From Sutterella megalosphaeroides (GTDB lineage Bacteria > Pseudomonadota > Gammaproteobacteria > Burkholderiales > Burkholderiaceae_F): a stretch of 64,000 nt of DNA. A program made the position numbers and the translations under genes. Positions 50,399 to 58,645 of the stretch are shown one piece after another (the stretch's first letter is position 1; each line of letters opens with the position of its first letter). The notes under the pieces were generated by a model. That model saw only the letters and a program-made list of their open reading frames with translations. It was not told the DNA's origin and did no database searches. Location of the stretch: contig NZ_AP018786.1 in assembly GCF_003609995.1 (NCBI RefSeq), positions 1,622,001 to 1,686,000 on the forward strand, read 5' to 3'.

Positions 50399-51655
50399 AT
50401 GACCGCTTCTTCCGACTGCACTTCTTGCGATACGCCCTCTTCCAAGCCCGACGACGCCGCTCGCTTCGCGATCGACCCCGCGATCCTCGCGCGTGCGGAG
50501 GAGCTCGCGCGCTTCCGACGCGACATTCACGCGCATCCCGAGCTCGGATTCGAGACGCACCGCACCGTCGCGAAAGTGCGTGAGGTTCTGCTTGCCGCGG
50601 GCATTCCGGAAACGGCGCTCGACACGACGAGTCTTGAGGGGGCGCTCTTCGTGCGGCTCGAAGGCAAGGGCGAAGGCCCCGTCGTCGCGCTTCGCGCCGA
50701 CATGGACGCCCTTCCGATGACGGACCTCGGAACGAATCCCTGGAAGAGCACGGTCGACGGGCGCGCGCACGCGTGCGGCCACGACGGTCACACGACGTGG
50801 CTTCTGGGGGCCCTTTTGCGACTCCATGAACTGCGTGACACCTGGTCGGGGCGCGTGATCGGCATTTTCCAGCCCTCGGAAGAAATCGGCAACGGCGCCG
50901 AAAGCGTCGTAAAAACGGGGATCTTCGAGCGCGAAGGGATTCGCGAAATCTACGGCGCGCACGACGAACCGTCGATTCCCGTCGGAAAGTTTGGCGTCAA
51001 AACGGGGCCGCTCCAAGCCGCGGCCGACTTTTTCTACCTCACCGTGAAGGGCAAGGGCTGCCACGGCGGGCGCCCGCACATGGGCATCGACCCGATTCCC
51101 GTCGCGGCGCAGTTGGTTGCGAACCTTCAGACGATCGTCGCCCGGAAGGTGAACCCCGTCGAAAACGCCGTGGTGTCGATCTGCTCGCTCAATGCCGGGC
51201 GCTTCGAAGCTCCGAACGTCGTTCCCCCCGAAGCAACCCTCTCCGGGACGGTTCGAACGTTCTCCCACGAAGTACGCGCCCAAGTCGAATCGGAAATCCG
51301 CACGATGACAAAAGGCATCTGCGAAGCGAACGGCTGCGGGTACGAGGTCCGCTACGACCGCCTGGCGTCCCCCGTCATCAACCACCCCGTCACCACGGAC
51401 GCGGTGCGCGAAGTCGTCGCGAAAGTGTGCGGCGAAGAAGCGGTCGTTCCCAACTACCCCGTCACGATGGGGGGCGAAGACTTCTCCGAATACCAGAAGG
51501 TCGTGCCCGGCACGATGATCCGCGTCGGCATGGCGGACGATGAGCACACGGTGTCTCTGCATCACCCGAGCTTCGACTTCAACGATCGGCTCACTCCGAT
51601 CGTCGCGACCGTCTTCGTCGAGACGGCGCTGGCGCGACTGAAGGCCTTGGCCTGA
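50399..51655 (+). CDS. M20-family amidohydrolase (hippurate hydrolase/IAA-amino acid hydrolase type)
   Basis: A 418-residue cytoplasmic metallohydrolase that cleaves N-acyl amino acids or related amides. Family landmarks in order: FRRDIHAHPELGFETHRT, ALRADMDALPM, HACGHDGHTTWLLGA (metal His), the catalytic Glu pair in FQPSEEIGNGAE, the dimerisation/lid domain with CHGGRPHMGIDPI, and the final metal His in SLHHPSFDFND. AAGGAGA stands seven bases before the ATG. The segment EIYGAHDEPS departs from the usual GLH-P, replacing one conserved His context. Transcribed alone; the upstream AraC protein may regulate it. Confidence 0.92.
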   Translation: MTASSDCTSCDTPSSKPDDAARFAIDPAILARAEELARFRRDIHAHPELGFETHRTVAKVREVLLAAGIPETALDTTSLEGALFVRLEGKGEGPVVALRADMDALPMTDLGTNPWKSTVDGRAHACGHDGHTTWLLGALLRLHELRDTWSGRVIGIFQPSEEIGNGAESVVKTGIFEREGIREIYGAHDEPSIPVGKFGVKTGPLQAAADFFYLTVKGKGCHGGRPHMGIDPIPVAAQLVANLQTIVARKVNPVENAVVSICSLNAGRFEAPNVVPPEATLSGTVRTFSHEVRAQVESEIRTMTKGICEANGCGYEVRYDRLASPVINHPVTTDAVREVVAKVCGEEAVVPNYPVTMGGEDFSEYQKVVPGTMIRVGMADDEHTVSLHHPSFDFNDRLTPIVATVFVETALARLKALA

Positions 51656-51687
51656 GACGGACGACAACGCGCTGTTTCCGATCCCGT

Positions 51688-51716
51688 CCCCGGAGGCCCG
51701 CCCCTCCGGGGCTTTT
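51688..51716 (+). terminator. Terminator after the M20 hydrolase
   Basis: CCCCGGAGG / CCTCCGGGG then CTTTTCG. The rest of the 324-base gap to 51979 carries only promoter-like TATTGT/TACTAT sequences near 51867-51885. Confidence 0.75.
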
Positions 51717-51979
51717 CGTTTTCTTTTCCTTCGAACGCCGTTCGAGCTCCCTCCGATCGCCCTTCCCGAGCCGGAGAGCCGCATCCTCGGGAATCTCCCT
51801 CACCGCGAACGCGCTAATGCGCGCGCACGGCACGCGTCCCGAAGTCCCCGAAGCGCGCCCGCCGTGCTATTGTCGCTACTATTCGCGCTCCCCTGCGAGC
51901 GCCGCCACATGCGTTCGCTCGGGCCGCACGCAAGCCGAGCCCCGGACGCACACCACTGCCCCGGAGGAATTTCACCATC

Positions 51980-54100
51980 ATGAGTTTGTCCCACATCATG
52001 AAGCCCCGCGCCGTCGCCGTCGTCGGCGCGTCGACCCGTCCGCACACGATCGGCAACGACATCCTGAAGCGCCTCCTCGAGTACGGTTTCTGCGATCCCG
52101 TCTATCCCGTGAACCCCAAGGGCGGCACGATCGAGGGGCTCACCGTTTATGAACGCGTCGCGGACCTGCCCGACGGGGTGGATCTCGCGATCGTCGTCGT
52201 CAATTCGAGCTTCGTCCTGTCGGTCGTCGACGACTGCCACGCGAAGGGCATCAAGGGTCTCGTCGTGATTTCCGCAGGCTTCAAGGAAACGGGCCCCGAA
52301 GGGGCCGCGCTCGAAGCGACGCTCGCTGAAAAGGTGCGCGGCTACGGCATGCGCTTGGTCGGCCCCAACTGCCTCGGCGTCGTGAACACGCACCCCGCGG
52401 TGCGTCTCGACGGGTGCTTCGCCGAGAGCCTTCCCGAACGCGGTCACATCGGGTTCGTGAGCCAGTCGGGCGCCTTGGGGGGCGGGATTCTCAATATCCT
52501 TCGCGACCTCAACCTCGGTTTCGCGCAGTTCGTCTCGATCGGCAACCAGGCGGACGTCGACGCCGAAGACGCGCTCGAATATTGGGAAAACGAAGAGGAC
52601 GTCACGCAGATTCTCCTTTACATGGAGTCGATCCGCGACCCGAAGAACTTCCGCAAGCTCGCCTCCCGCATTTCGAAGAAAAAGCCCGTGCTCGCCTTGA
52701 AGGCAGGTCGCAGCGCCGCGGGCGCTTCGGCCGCCTCTTCGCACACGGGGTCGCTTGCGGGCGCCGACCGTGCGGCGGACGCTCTCCTGAAGCAGTCGGG
52801 GGTCATTCGTGAGAAAACGCTTCGCGACCTTTTCTCAAGCGCGAAGGTCTTCGCCACGTCTCCCATCCCGAAGGGCGACCGCGTGGCGATCGTCACGAAT
52901 TCGGGCGGCCCCGGGATTATGGCTACGGACGCCGTGAGCGAATACGGTATGCGCATGGCGGAACTCTCCGACGAAACGAAGGCACATCTGCGCTCGTTCC
53001 TCCCGGCCGCCGCCTCCGTCAAGAACCCCGTCGACATGATCGCTTCCGCCCCGATCGAACACTACAAGGCGACCGTCGAAGCGGTGCTCGCCGATCCGGG
53101 CGTCGACATGGTGATGGTGATCTACCTCCCGTTCCTCGGGCTCAAGGATACGGACGTCGCGCAGGCGCTTTGCGACATCAAGCGCGCGCACCCCGAAAAG
53201 CCGATCGTGGGCGTTTTCATGACGAAGAGCGAATTCTTCTCGGGGTTGGCCGACTCGGAACCCGAGATGCCCTTTTACATGTACGCGGAAGAAGCGGCCG
53301 AAGCCTTGGAGCGCCTCAACCGTCAGCGCCTCTGGGTTGAAAAGCCCGCGGGGGTCGAGCCCGCCTTCGAAGTCGACCGCGCCGCCGCCCGCAAGCTCTT
53401 CGCCAAAGCGAAGGCCGAGGGGCGTGCCGAACTCACCACGCGCGAAAGCATCGACGTTCTCGCCGCCTACGGCATTCGCACCTGCGGCGCGGGCTTTGCG
53501 AAGTCCGAAGAAGAAGCCGTCGCGATCGCGAACCGCATCGGCTACCCCGTCGTCATGAAGATGACCTCGAAGACCACCTCCCACAAGACGGACGTGGGCG
53601 GGGTGCGCGTCAACATCGGCTCCGAAACGGCGCTGCGCGTCGAGTACCGCGACCTCATGATGCGCCTTGAAAAGCTCGGTCTCTTGGACGGGCTCGAAGG
53701 CGTTCTCATCCAGGAAATGGTGAAGGGCACGCGCGAACTCGTCTGCGGCATCGCCACCGACCCGCAGTACGGTCCCATGATGATGTTCGGTCTCGGGGGC
53801 GTTTTCGTGGAAACCTTGAAGGACGTCACCTTCCGCTTGGCGCCTTTGACCGACATCGACGCCTCCGAAATGGTGCGCTCGGTCAAGGCCTTCAAGCTCC
53901 TCGAAGGCGCCCGCGGCACGACCCCCGCTCAGATCGACAAGGTTGAAGAGACGCTCCTGCGTCTCTCGCAACTCGTCACCGACTTCCCCTTCGTCGACGA
54001 GCTCGACATCAATCCCCTGATGATCTCGGAAAAGACGGGTGAGCCGATTGCGGTCGACGGTCGCATGAAGATGCGCCTCGACGAAGTCCGCCTCGACTGA
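51980..54100 (+). CDS. ADP-forming acyl-CoA synthetase, fused alpha-beta subunits
   Basis: A 706-residue cytoplasmic enzyme of the NDP-forming acyl-CoA synthetase superfamily, interconverting acyl-CoA plus ADP and Pi with the free acid plus ATP. It has a CoA-binding Rossmann domain (PRAVAVVGASTRPHTIGN), a succinyl-CoA-ligase-like domain with the phosphorylated His (His255 in ASSHTGSLAG), and a C-terminal ATP-grasp domain (TRESIDVLAAYGIRTCGAG, KTDVGGVRVNI, ELDINPLMIS). No acetyltransferase (Pat-type) domain follows the ATP-grasp, so it is the synthetase form. It may conserve energy from acyl-CoA in fermentation. GGAGGA lies about eleven bases before the ATG. Confidence 0.92.
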   Translation: MSLSHIMKPRAVAVVGASTRPHTIGNDILKRLLEYGFCDPVYPVNPKGGTIEGLTVYERVADLPDGVDLAIVVVNSSFVLSVVDDCHAKGIKGLVVISAGFKETGPEGAALEATLAEKVRGYGMRLVGPNCLGVVNTHPAVRLDGCFAESLPERGHIGFVSQSGALGGGILNILRDLNLGFAQFVSIGNQADVDAEDALEYWENEEDVTQILLYMESIRDPKNFRKLASRISKKKPVLALKAGRSAAGASAASSHTGSLAGADRAADALLKQSGVIREKTLRDLFSSAKVFATSPIPKGDRVAIVTNSGGPGIMATDAVSEYGMRMAELSDETKAHLRSFLPAAASVKNPVDMIASAPIEHYKATVEAVLADPGVDMVMVIYLPFLGLKDTDVAQALCDIKRAHPEKPIVGVFMTKSEFFSGLADSEPEMPFYMYAEEAAEALERLNRQRLWVEKPAGVEPAFEVDRAAARKLFAKAKAEGRAELTTRESIDVLAAYGIRTCGAGFAKSEEEAVAIANRIGYPVVMKMTSKTTSHKTDVGGVRVNIGSETALRVEYRDLMMRLEKLGLLDGLEGVLIQEMVKGTRELVCGIATDPQYGPMMMFGLGGVFVETLKDVTFRLAPLTDIDASEMVRSVKAFKLLEGARGTTPAQIDKVEETLLRLSQLVTDFPFVDELDINPLMISEKTGEPIAVDGRMKMRLDEVRLD

Positions 54101-54166
54101 CACGGGCGCCGCGGGACGCTCGAAAAGAACGTCTCGCCTGCGCTTTTCCTCTCAACGAACCGCAAC

Positions 54167-54194
54167 GGGCGAAAGTCTTTCGGGCTTTCGCCCG
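54167..54194 (+). terminator. Terminator-like hairpin after the acyl-CoA synthetase
   Basis: CGGGCGAAAG / CTTTCGCCCG with an 8-base loop; only a weak T stretch follows (GGCTTTTCGG). Confidence 0.6.
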
Positions 54195-54367
54195 TCGGCT
54201 TTTCGGCGTCTCCCCGAAGGGCTCCCGACACGCCTCCCCACGCATTTTTCGAAATTAACCCTAGTAAAAACCCCAACTCCCTCCGTTTGTCGTTATACTC
54301 GCCCTCGCGCGACGCCCGAGCCCTTCGGCTCCGAAAGTACGTCGCACGCCCATTTCCGGAGGACCCC

Positions 54368-55114
54368 ATGCCGACACGCAGCTGCCGCGACCGAACGACA
54401 ACTCGCGCATCGAATTGTTCGATTCCCCCCACGAGTCCGACGCTTTCGGTCTTTTCGACGCACCCGCGTGCGCGCCTTTTCCAACGCACCCAACGCACCC
54501 GCCGTACCGCCGGGGTCGCCTCCCTCCTGACAGCAGGCTTCGTCGCGGCGCTTTCGCTCGCGGTCGCCCTTCCCGTCTCCGCCCGCACGAACGTACCGCG
54601 CTCCTGTGCCGACTGCCGATTCATCCGCAGCGAATCGGGTTTTCTCACCTGCATCGAGCGCTGTCTCGCGGGCGACGTCTGGTGCGGCGAAGACCGCATG
54701 ACGCTCGCGCGCTGGGAAGGCTGGAAATTCAACCAGTCGCGCACCGTCGCACGACGCGAGAGCGAAAACGATTTCGAGGCCCTCTTCGGCGAACGCCGTC
54801 ACGGGGTGCTCGAAGTGAAGCTCCACAACGGCAAGCCCGCCGTCGCATTTGCGATTCCCGAACTCGTTTTTCCGCTGCACGACCCGACCGTCACCATACG
54901 GGTCGAGGGTGAGAAGACCCGCACCTACCGGGGCGAGCGCTGGTCGGACAACATCCTGATCGTGACCGACCCCGAGCTCGTTCGCGCCTTCCGGCGCGGC
55001 TGCCGCGTGCGCGTCTCGACCGTCCCCTTCGGGCACGAGCGCGTCGACCTGCAGTTCGACCTCGCGGGCTTTCGCGATGCGGCGGACGTGGTCTTCGGCG
55101 GGAAGGCTCCGTAA
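54368..55114 (+). CDS. Unrecognised exported protein with a Cys cluster (248 residues)
   Basis: I do not recognise the family. ATG 54368 has GGAGGA five bases upstream. A long basic N-terminus precedes a hydrophobic signal (GVASLLTAGFVAALSLAVAL) with a likely cleavage at VSA-RT, near residue 70. Right after it lies a compact Cys cluster: CADC, C in FLTC, IERC and WCGE, six Cys within about 32 residues but no CxxCH heme site, so disulfides or metal binding are possible. The C-terminal half is beta-rich (ELVFPLHDPTVTIRVEGEK, VDLQFDLAGFRDAADVVF), somewhat like periplasmic IalB-type beta-sandwich proteins. A TATACT lies about 70 bases upstream. Confidence 0.7.
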   Translation: MPTRSCRDRTTTRASNCSIPPTSPTLSVFSTHPRARLFQRTQRTRRTAGVASLLTAGFVAALSLAVALPVSARTNVPRSCADCRFIRSESGFLTCIERCLAGDVWCGEDRMTLARWEGWKFNQSRTVARRESENDFEALFGERRHGVLEVKLHNGKPAVAFAIPELVFPLHDPTVTIRVEGEKTRTYRGERWSDNILIVTDPELVRAFRRGCRVRVSTVPFGHERVDLQFDLAGFRDAADVVFGGKAP

Positions 55115-55146
55115 TCGGGCACCCGCATTTCCGATTCAAACAAAGT

Positions 55147-55190
55147 AAAGCGGCGCAACGGGCTTCGACCTCCGTTGCGCCGCTTTGTTT
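55147..55190 (+). terminator. Terminator after the exported Cys-cluster protein
   Basis: AAAGCGGCGCAACGG / CCGTTGCGCCGCTTT, a perfect 15-bp stem with a 10-base loop. Confidence 0.85.
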
Positions 55191-55786
55191 CCGAGTCTCC
55201 CGACGAGACTCAAGACCGGCAGAGAAAGCGCACGGCGGGTTTCGCGGGAGAAGGGATACGCAGATCCCCGAAAACGGCGAAAGCCCGCGGTACGTGCGGG
55301 CTTTCCGTAATGTGTTCGATCGCTTCGTTCTTCTTCGTGCGTTGCGTTTTCCTCGGAGCTTTCGTCGACGACGGCGTCGTCAAAAGCGCGGATGGAGAAA
55401 CGTCAGCAGGAAGAAAGGTGCACCGACCGAGCCCGCTCGACCTCAAACGTCGAGCGGCTAAATCGGCCGGGGAGAGTCCGACGATCGAGCGTCGGATTCA
55501 TGGTGACGGAAGGGGCGGCGGGTACCGAAGACCCGACTTGCGCCCGGATGAGAAGCGTAGTCATACGACTACTCTACCCGAAGTGCGGCCGCGCGACCTC
55601 GGGCGTCCGACCTAGGGGCTATCCCGAAAGCCGACGGCAAAGCGACGTGCGGACTCGGGTGCTCGCACAGCACGCATGTCAAGCCTTTGCGATTTTCCGG
55701 CTTTCGGTCCCGAAACCCGCTTTGTTAGAATGAACCCGAGGGCATCCGGTCGACCCGACACCGGTCCCGCTTTCGGAGGGACTCCC
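55191..55786. other. Intergenic region
   Basis: About 600 bases. A 10-bp hairpin (GAAAGCCCGC / GCGGGCTTTC) lies at 55279-55305, and TTAGAAT near 55725 is a -10 candidate for the next gene. A minus-strand open frame at 55210-55446 has a basic stretch (KAPRKTQRTKK) but no ribosome site or recognisable fold, so it is not called. Confidence 0.35.
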
Positions 55787-56398
55787 ATGTTCGACCCCAA
55801 TCGCTTTCAGCTTTTCGATGCCGCACGAACGTTGACGCTCACGATCGGCCCCGTTTCACGCTCCGACGTGCTCGCGGACTTTCCCGCCGAGCTCATCGTG
55901 TCGGACGACGTGCTCGCCGCGCGTCTCGGGGTCGAACCCGTGCCGCCTTCCGTCATCACCGCCCGCATCCCCGAGCTGAAGGCGCTCGACGAAGAGTCGG
56001 TGAGGCGCCTGTGGGTGAACCCCGTTCCCACGTCGGACGGGCGTACGGTGTTCGTGTCGCCCGTCGACGCTCTGCCCGACACCGGGGACGCGGCGGACTG
56101 GGGGTTGCGCTCCGCGGGCTTTCTCGTTTCGGACCCGGCGGTCCTCGGCGACTGGGTGGAAGAGAATTACGCTTCGGACGACATCGCGGCCGCCCTCTCG
56201 CACTTTCTCTCGATCGACCTGCTGCGGTCCGAGTCGGCCGTCCGTTTGACGGAAACCGCCACGGGGAACGTGCTGGCCCTCTGGCCCGTTCGAAACGACA
56301 ACCCCTTGAAGGCCTTCGCCCGCGCGACCGAAAGCTATCCCGAGGTGCGCTACGACGACGAAGACTTCGAATTCCGACTGATCGAGCCCGGGCACTGA
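55787..56398 (+). CDS. Unrecognised 203-residue cytoplasmic protein
   Basis: Not recognised. ATG 55787 has GGAGG seven bases upstream and the codon use matches the neighbourhood, so it is a real gene. The protein is acidic, without signal peptide or membrane helix. Features visible are an N-terminal FDAARTLTLTIGPVSRSDVL, a central VRRLWVNPVPTSDGRTVFVS and a C-terminal ESYPEVRYDDEDFEFRLIEP rich in Asp and Glu. Nothing in the context (unknown exported protein upstream, ZIP transporter downstream) suggests a role. Confidence 0.65.
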   Translation: MFDPNRFQLFDAARTLTLTIGPVSRSDVLADFPAELIVSDDVLAARLGVEPVPPSVITARIPELKALDEESVRRLWVNPVPTSDGRTVFVSPVDALPDTGDAADWGLRSAGFLVSDPAVLGDWVEENYASDDIAAALSHFLSIDLLRSESAVRLTETATGNVLALWPVRNDNPLKAFARATESYPEVRYDDEDFEFRLIEPGH

Positions 56399-56569
56399 GT
56401 CGGCTTCGAATCCGTTTCGAGAATTCCGCTCCGCCTTCTCCCGGTCACTTCCCGGCCGCGCCGTCTATCATTTCGCCTCCGCTTCGTCCCCTCGTCCTCG
56501 AAACGACGACGGAAGCCGAATGCTTTCCACCCATCGCGCCCCCGTTTTGCTCGCTATCGGGCTATACTT

Positions 56570-56593
56570 CTCAATTGAGAATTACTATCATTT
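56570..56593. promoter_or_regulatory. Fur box before the ZIP transporter gene
   Basis: Read on the minus strand the site is AATGATAGTAATTCTCAATT, close to the Fur consensus (repeats of GATAAT). It lies just downstream of a TATACT -10 (56563-56568) and 12 bases before the ATG, where bound Fur would block transcription. Confidence 0.6.
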
Positions 56594-56604
56594 AGGAACC
56601 CCTC

Positions 56605-57429
56605 ATGGATCTCACCGCTCTTCTTCCCGACTTGGACGGAAGCAATCCCTTCACGTATGCCCTCTTCGGGACGCTTTTCACGTTTCTGTGCACCATGCTC
56701 GGTGCCGCCACCGTTTTCCTCACGACGAAGAAAAGCTCCGCGCGTCTTGAGACCGTGTCGCTCGGCTTTGCCGCGGGGGTCATGATCGCCGCTTCCGTCT
56801 GGAGTCTTTTGATTCCGGGAATGGAGGCGGCCGAAGCCGCGGGGCACACTCCGTGGCTCGTCGCCTCGGCGGGACTTTTCGGCGGGGCGCTCTTTCTGAA
56901 GCTCCTCGACTCCACGATGCCGCACCTTCACTTCGGGAGCAACGAGCCCGAAGGGCCGAAGACGAAGTTGCGTCGTGCGCAGCTTTTGTTCCTCGCGATC
57001 ACGCTTCACAATCTTCCGGAAGGGGGTTCCGTCGGGCTCACCACGGGCGTAGCCGCGCTCGCGGGCGAACCCGAAGCCATGGCGAGCGCCCTGGTGCTCG
57101 CACTCGGTATCGGGATTCAGAACATCCCGGAAGGTGCGGCGGTGTCGCTGCCGATGGCGCAGCAGGGGATGAGCCGCACGAAGGCCTTTCTCTTCGGGAC
57201 GCTCTCGGGCCTCGTGGAGCCCATCGCCGCGCTGATCGTCGTTGCGGGTCTGGGCTTTTTCGCTCCCGCCATGCCCTTCCTTCTTGCCGCAGCGGCGGGC
57301 GCGATGCTCTACGTCGTCGTTGAAGAACTCATTCCCGCCTGCCACTTGTCGGAGCACGCCGACCTCGGCACCTTTGCCGTGATCGCAGGGTTCACCGTGA
57401 TGATGGCGCTCGATACGGCACTGGCTTGA
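56605..57429 (+). CDS. ZIP-family divalent metal transporter (ZupT/GufA-like)
   Basis: A 274-residue inner-membrane importer of divalent cations with eight predicted helices. The transport site is visible in helices 4 and 5: LHNLPEGGSVG and GIQNIPEGAAVS. The second has Gln where ZupT has His, as in the GufA branch. The loop between helices 3 and 4 is short and carries the metal-binding-type HLHFG. With a Fur box over the promoter, iron (possibly also zinc or manganese) is the likely cargo. The ATG lies right after AGGAACCCCTC. Monocistronic. Confidence 0.9.
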   Translation: MDLTALLPDLDGSNPFTYALFGTLFTFLCTMLGAATVFLTTKKSSARLETVSLGFAAGVMIAASVWSLLIPGMEAAEAAGHTPWLVASAGLFGGALFLKLLDSTMPHLHFGSNEPEGPKTKLRRAQLLFLAITLHNLPEGGSVGLTTGVAALAGEPEAMASALVLALGIGIQNIPEGAAVSLPMAQQGMSRTKAFLFGTLSGLVEPIAALIVVAGLGFFAPAMPFLLAAAAGAMLYVVVEELIPACHLSEHADLGTFAVIAGFTVMMALDTALA

Positions 57430-57502
57430 GTGCCGGCTTGAGTTTGAGACTCGGAAAGAAGAACGGGCGCCCTCCTCTTCTTTCCTTCGAGGTCTTCGCT
57501 GG

Positions 57503-57541
57503 AATCCCCTTCGGGCGGTCGGTCCGGAGGGGATTTTTTTC
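57503..57541 (+). terminator. Terminator after the ZIP transporter
   Basis: AATCCCCT / AGGGGATT followed by seven T. Confidence 0.8.
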
Positions 57542-58104
57542 GTCGGACTCGATTCGTACGAGTTCGGCGGGTTCGGGTGAGAGCGCAGCCGGAACCCTAC
57601 GTTTCACGGACCCTCGACGTCCCGGCGGCTGCGACTTCGCGAAATGATCAGCAGAGGTCCAGCGGGCGGCGAAAGCCCCGGGAATCGGGAGCTTCGACAC
57701 CCTTCGCATTTTGTACTACGTTATTTTCCCGACGGGCCCTTTCCGGGAGTCGGGGTTCGAACCGCGAAAGAAAACCCGCCTCGCGGCCCGTCCGTTAGCG
57801 ACAAGGGGATGTTGGAGTTGGGTTTGAGGCCGGCCGGCGGGCTTCGTTGGAAACGCAATACAAACATCGATACTTATGTTCAAAAGCTAGAGCCGAAAAA
57901 CGGGTTGACCGGTCCGCGCAGCTCGACTTTTCGGGGTGGCGATCGGCGGGGAGGCTCGTGGGGAGGTTCCGGCGAGAGGCCGGCAGAGGGACGGTCGCCG
58001 CGAAAATCGCCCTATTCTGGGGCGGCGGCGCGGGCGGGGATGCGGAAACGGTGCGGACGAAAGAAAGCGCGCAGGTCCGAGCAATTTGGGCTGCGCGCGC
58101 AGGA
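57542..58104. other. Intergenic region without recognised content
   Basis: About 560 bases. Open frames here lack ribosome sites and family resemblance. A CTGCGCGCGCAG palindrome lies just beyond the stop of the minus-strand gene (58088-58099). Nothing else could be identified. Confidence 0.35.
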
Positions 58105-58416
58105 TCAATAGCCGTTCTGAACCCAGTTGTTGTATTCTTCGACGGCTCTGTTCGCCTTGTCGCGGGCTTCTTCGGCCGCCTCAATCGCTCGACGGGCGTC
58201 GTATTCGGCGTTCTCCATGTATTCCTCGGCTTTTCGAACGTATTCCTCCACTTCGTTGCGGTAGCGTTCGGCCTCGTATCGGTTGTTCCCGTAGGGTTTC
58301 GACGGCGGAAACTCGCTGAATTCAGGATAGTAATACCCGGGGAGGTTGGAGCCGCCCGCGACGTACGCCTGAGCGCAGAGCGGCGCGAGGCAGAGGAGAA
58401 GTGCAAAGGTGCGCAT
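58105..58416 (-). CDS. Small exported coiled-coil protein (103 residues)
   Basis: Not recognised by family. It starts with a clean Sec signal peptide (MRTFALLLCLAPLCAQA) cleaved before YVAGG. A Pro/Tyr-rich linker (LPGYYYPEFSEFPPSKPYG) follows. The last ~55 residues are highly charged heptad-like helix: EAERYRNEVEEYVRKAEEYM, then ARRAIEAAEEARDKANRAVE. It may be a small periplasmic or lipid-associated structural protein, but there is no lipobox. The ribosome site before ATG 58416 is weak. Confidence 0.65.
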   Translation of the reverse strand: MRTFALLLCLAPLCAQAYVAGGSNLPGYYYPEFSEFPPSKPYGNNRYEAERYRNEVEEYVRKAEEYMENAEYDARRAIEAAEEARDKANRAVEEYNNWVQNGY

Positions 58417-58578
58417 GATGAGGGTCTCGTGAGTTGACGTTTGAGTTGATCTTTGAGTCGATGCTCGGGTCGGCCTCTTTCGCCAACCCGCGGATCTTTC
58501 GGAAAGTATAGAGAGCCCCTCCCGAAGCGTCGGGGCCGGACCGAGCCCACCCGAAACACGCGTCCCACAGGCGCATGA

Positions 58579-58617
58579 AAAAACTCCGCGACGACCCGCA
58601 GCCGTCACGGAGTTTCT
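58579..58617 (-). terminator. Terminator of the aminotransferase gene
   Basis: On the minus strand AAACTCCG / CGGAGTTT followed by TTTT. It has an A/T run on both sides. Confidence 0.75.
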
Positions 58618-58645
58618 TTCATTTCAAAGTGCGGAGAATGAACCG

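Noticed and set aside
55210-55446. A 78-codon minus-strand frame with a basic KAPRKTQRTKK stretch.
   Set aside because: No ribosome site, no resemblance to nucleoid proteins beyond the basic run, and a hairpin lies inside it.
57750-57775. A GGGGTTCGAACCGC stretch resembling a tRNA T-loop.
   Set aside because: The flanking bases do not form a T stem, and no acceptor, anticodon or D arm could be built on either strand.
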